From assembly GCA_946403615.1 (NCBI GenBank), contig CAMJAO010000098.1:1-7635 (forward strand): a stretch of 7,635 nt of DNA, in the 5' to 3' direction. This DNA comes from an uncultured Prevotellaceae bacterium. Lineage in GTDB: Bacteria > Bacteroidota > Bacteroidia > Bacteroidales > Bacteroidaceae. How positions within the stretch are numbered: the stretch's first letter is position 1; each line of letters starts with the position of its first letter. Of this stretch, positions 5,301 through 7,635 are shown piece after piece. Both the position numbers and the translations under genes were made by a program. Below the pieces are notes generated by a model. The model was given only the letters and a program-made list of their open reading frames with translations. It had not been told where the DNA came from and ran no database searches.

Positions 5301-7196
5301 TTAGAATCTCACGTTCACACCAGCCATGAAGGTGGCGCGGGGCATGGGATAGCCGAGATTGATTTCGTATTTCTGAGCCAGCAGGTTCTCGCCGCGAGCC
5401 CAAAGACTGAGGTTTTTCAGCAGTGCGTAGTTGACCGCAAGGTTGACGAGGCAGAAATTTTCTTTCTTCTCATTATCACCCACGGCAGTGTAGAGTCCGC
5501 TGATATATTGCACACCGGCATTGACCGTCCATTTGCAGCAATGGAAATCAGCGCCGAGGAAGCCCTTGTATTCAGGAGCCGCAATGACTGGATTTTCCAT
5601 GTGCAGAAACGAGTGGTTGGTGCTGACAGTCCAGTGGCGGTTGATGTAGAGCGTGGCCTCAGCCTCGGCACCGTAGTTCTCTATCTCGCCCGTGTTCACG
5701 TTTTTGGGCTTTCCGTCAGTAACCACGTTCTGTATCATATTGTCACCCTTGATATAGAAGAAGTTGGCGCCATAGGTCAGCGCCTGTGCTCCGAGATTGA
5801 CGCGGTGGCGCCATGACAGTTCATAGTTCCACATACGCTCGGGCTCCAGTTCTGTGTTCGACGGCGGATAGAGGTACATCTCGCGCATGGTGGGGTTGCG
5901 GAAACCTTTGCTTGCCATGGCCTTGATTTCTCCGGTGGCAATGGGACGGACCACGATGCCCGCCTGAGGTATCCATTCGGTGCCGGTGATGCTGTGGTTA
6001 TCAACACGCAGTCCGGCATCGACAGTGAGCCAGTCGAGCAGGTCCTGACGGAAATCGACATATCCCGCAATCTCGTTGCGATATGACTTGCCACTCTGTT
6101 TGTTGGGCGTGTCAAGCACTTCGCCAGTCGATTTCGAGGTATAGTAGGCATGTCCGTAGATGTGCTGATAGTCAATGCCGACAGTGACACGGTTGCCGTC
6201 GAAGAGGCGTGCGCTCTGATACCATGAGATGCCGGTGAGCGCATCCTTCGAGCGGAAATAGCGCTGGGTGGGTTTCTCGGGGGCGGCTGTGCCGTCATCA
6301 ATCTTGTGGCGGCCAAAGTTGGAATAGATGCTGAGCGCACCACTTGTGCGGTCGTAACGGTTCTCCACTGCCGCCGAGACCACGCCACGGGTAATCCACT
6401 GATTGGCACTGAACAACGGACTGCTAACGGAACCGGGGTAACTGGCGTTGAAGTGTGTCACATCGGCATCAACATAGGCGTTCCAGTGATCGTTGAAATC
6501 ATAACCCAGCTTCATATATCCGCCGTATTGCTCGAAGCCCATTCGCGGACGGTGATTGTCGGTGCGGTTGTACTGTCCGGCCACGGTGCTGCTGAATTTA
6601 CCGCTGCGCACTTGATTGGCTGCCTCGGCCTGAACGGTGCCCCAACTGCCTGCACCGAGCACGATGTCGGTTTGTACCTGTGTACCTTCAATCGGACGGG
6701 TATGTGCCCCGCGTGTAACGATATTGATGACACCGCCCATGGCATTCGAGCCGTAAAGCACCGATGCAGGACCTCGCAGCACCTCCACGCGGTCGGCCAT
6801 GAGAGTCTGATAACTGTCAGAGATGGGGTGGCCATAGATGCCCTGATACTGAGGATGTCCGTCGATGAGCACGAGCATCTGCCCTGCCCCGCCAGTGATG
6901 CCGCGCATATTGATGCCTCCGGCTGCTCCGGTAGAGACGCCATAGCCCATCATCGAACGGCTGGTGACGAAGAGCCCCGGCACCCGTTGCAAGGCCGTCG
7001 ACAAAACGGAAGTCTGGTGTTGCTCGGTCAGTTTCTCACGTGTGATGACATTGACAGTCATCGGCAGGTGGCGCACATCGACAACGTTGCGTGTACCGGT
7101 CACGACCACTTCGTCCAATGTCAGGATACTGTCGTTTTGTGCGAAAGCCACCATAGTTGACATGCAAGCAATGGCCAATAATAATGATTTCTTCAT
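5301..7196 (-). CDS. TonB-dependent outer-membrane receptor
   Basis: A 631-residue outer-membrane active transporter driven by TonB-ExbB-ExbD. The signal peptide is about 1-19 (MKKSLLLAIACMSTMVAFA, then QND). A TonB-box/plug start TLDEVVVTGTR follows (26-36). The plug runs to about 165 with PGLFVTSR (73-80), INMRGI (95-100), VLIDGHPQYQGIYG (109-122) and VEVLRGPASVLYGSNAMGGVINIV (137-160). The rest is a beta barrel ending NVRF with the usual terminal Phe. It lacks the N-terminal carboxypeptidase-like domain of SusC receptors and no SusD partner is present, so its size and form point to a vitamin B12, heme, siderophore or metal-complex receptor rather than glycan uptake. It is first in the leftward block, with a candidate promoter at 7303-7271, and the S-component gene follows. 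The receptor class is certain; the ligand is unknown. Confidence 0.96.
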   Translation of the reverse strand: MKKSLLLAIACMSTMVAFAQNDSILTLDEVVVTGTRNVVDVRHLPMTVNVITREKLTEQHQTSVLSTALQRVPGLFVTSRSMMGYGVSTGAAGGINMRGITGGAGQMLVLIDGHPQYQGIYGHPISDSYQTLMADRVEVLRGPASVLYGSNAMGGVINIVTRGAHTRPIEGTQVQTDIVLGAGSWGTVQAEAANQVRSGKFSSTVAGQYNRTDNHRPRMGFEQYGGYMKLGYDFNDHWNAYVDADVTHFNASYPGSVSSPLFSANQWITRGVVSAAVENRYDRTSGALSIYSNFGRHKIDDGTAAPEKPTQRYFRSKDALTGISWYQSARLFDGNRVTVGIDYQHIYGHAYYTSKSTGEVLDTPNKQSGKSYRNEIAGYVDFRQDLLDWLTVDAGLRVDNHSITGTEWIPQAGIVVRPIATGEIKAMASKGFRNPTMREMYLYPPSNTELEPERMWNYELSWRHRVNLGAQALTYGANFFYIKGDNMIQNVVTDGKPKNVNTGEIENYGAEAEATLYINRHWTVSTNHSFLHMENPVIAAPEYKGFLGADFHCCKWTVNAGVQYISGLYTAVGDNEKKENFCLVNLAVNYALLKNLSLWARGENLLAQKYEINLGYPMPRATFMAGVNVRF

Positions 7197-7270
7197 AAAG
7201 TTTATTTGTTAGGGGCATTAGGTCCGTAACCCGTACCCTGATTTCAAAGAGTGTAATAAAAAATTAAATG

Positions 7271-7303
7271 CAAAGATATGTTTTTTTTGATAAACAGTGC
7301 AAG
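7271..7303 (-). promoter_or_regulatory. candidate promoter of the TonB-dependent receptor
   Basis: On the minus strand TATCTTTG (7278-7271) matches the Bacteroidetes -7 box well. CTTG (7303-7300), 21 nt upstream, can serve as the -33 element. The -7 box ends 74 nt before the ATG at 7196. Confidence 0.55.
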
Positions 7304-7342
7304 AAATGAAGGATTATTTCATTTTTAGTAAGAGGATTCTGG

Positions 7343-7420
7343 GAAAACCTAGGAATATAGGATGACCTAGGATAACCTAAGATGACCTAAGAACACCTAG
7401 GAATACCTAGGAAAGTCTAA
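7343..7420. repeat. 10-bp tandem repeat array, consensus GAnnACCTAG/A
   Basis: About eight units follow one another at exact 10-nt spacing, apart from one 8-nt unit at 7353-7360. The starts are 7343, 7353, 7361, 7371, 7381, 7391, 7401 and 7411. The core is CCTAG or CCTAA; where GG follows, it makes the palindrome CCTAGG. The array lies upstream of the receptor promoter and of the promoter of the gene at 7593. The 10-bp period, close to one helical turn, would put all cores on one face of the DNA, as in a cooperative protein-binding array. Function is inferred. Confidence 0.8.
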
Positions 7421-7486
7421 AAAAACAGGAACAGGGCAAATGGTTACCAACACTTTTAAAAGACACATATCGTCCTGATTGTTAAA

Positions 7487-7517
7487 ATTTACAAACAAAC
7501 TATTAGTATTTGTAAAT
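7487..7517. promoter_or_regulatory. 9-bp inverted repeat, possible operator
   Basis: ATTTACAAA (7487-7495) and TTTGTAAAT (7509-7517) are exact reverse complements with a 13-nt spacer. They lie 28 nt upstream of the -7 box of the rightward gene. The spacing would suit a dimeric regulator, but the AT-rich setting lowers confidence. Confidence 0.35.
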
Positions 7518-7545
7518 ATAATAAGGTTCTGACTTAAAAAGATAG

Positions 7546-7553
7546 TATCTTTG
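7546..7553 (+). promoter_or_regulatory. candidate -7 box for the rightward gene at 7593
   Basis: TATCTTTG matches the Bacteroidetes -7 consensus and ends 39 nt before the ATG. No convincing -33 TTTG is seen. The box overlaps a small palindrome, AGATA-G-TATCT. Confidence 0.5.
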
Positions 7554-7592
7554 CGTAATAAAATCAGAGACACTATATCAATAAAAAACACC

Positions 7593-7635
7593 ATGATGCG
7601 TCGACTATTCATTTTCATATTCATTACATTATCGT
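7593..7635 (+). CDS. 5' end of a gene with a signal- or membrane-like N-terminus, cut by the window edge
   Basis: Fourteen codons from the ATG at 7593 give MMRRLFIFIFITLS, two positive charges followed by a hydrophobic run. This is the start expected of a secreted, lipoprotein or membrane protein. The second ATG (7596) could equally be used. A good -7 box lies 39 nt upstream. The gene is divergent from the TonB-dependent receptor and shares its control region, so co-regulation is possible. Nothing further can be said about its product. Confidence 0.55.
   Translation, partial: MMRRLFIFIFITLS

Noticed and set aside
5208..5816. 202-codon open frame on the plus strand
   Set aside because: It is antisense to the receptor's C-terminal barrel and crosses the intergenic gap, with no recognisable domain.
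6306..7160. 284-codon open frame on the plus strand
   Set aside because: It lies wholly antisense to the TonB-dependent receptor, whose plug and barrel motifs make the minus strand certain. Its translation shows no family features.
7343..7420. CRISPR array
   Set aside because: Units are 10 bp with no spacers, and no cas gene is present.
7197..7592. Cobalamin or other riboswitch ahead of the receptor
   Set aside because: The leader from the -7 box to the ATG is only about 70 nt, AT-rich, and lacks any recognisable conserved riboswitch core.
7397..7624. 75-codon minus-strand ORF at the right edge
   Set aside because: It runs through the repeat array and promoter region, is antisense to the likely start at 7593, and has AT-driven composition.

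Overview
The window looks like a chromosomal segment of a Bacteroidales bacterium, probably in or near Prevotellaceae. Four things suggest this: TAnnTTTG-type -7 promoter boxes in front of several genes, little sign of Shine-Dalgarno sequences, a TonB-dependent receptor of Bacteroidetes type, and short palindromic and CTTCACTCCT-like intergenic repeats of the sort I associate with Prevotella. The lineage is inferred; no rRNA or marker gene is present.

Layout, left to right. Positions 1-2404 hold a leftward (minus-strand) operon. It starts with an ATP-grasp ligase (2404-1208), overlaps by 4 nt with an alpha/beta-hydrolase esterase (1211-453), continues with a small MmcQ/YjbR-family protein (387-46), and ends with the first 11 codons of another gene that runs off the left edge. 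The divergent intergenic region 2405-2651 carries candidate promoters for this operon and for a rightward gene for an exported DUF2271 protein (2652-3257). The non-coding stretch 3258-3714 is mostly filled by a 222-bp foldback element (3305-3526) with perfect 16-bp terminal inverted repeats, apparently a non-autonomous transposable element. A small palindromic repeat (3627-3664) follows it.

Positions 3715-7196 are a second leftward block: a TonB-dependent outer-membrane receptor (7196-5301), a six-helix membrane protein resembling an ECF-transporter S component (5213-4713), and a VanW-family protein (4539-3715). Hairpins and short repeats lie in the gaps. The receptor and S component together could move one vitamin-like or metal-complex substrate across both membranes. 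The substrate cannot be read from the sequence.

The right end (7197-7592) is an AT-rich divergent control region. It contains a receptor promoter, about eight copies of a 10-bp unit around CCTAG/CCTAA, a 9-bp inverted repeat, and a -7 box in front of a truncated rightward gene with a membrane or signal-like N-terminus. The parts most worth following up are the ATP-grasp/esterase pair, the receptor/S-component pair, the foldback element and the 10-bp-phased repeat array. I see no CRISPR, tRNA, rRNA or transposase gene.
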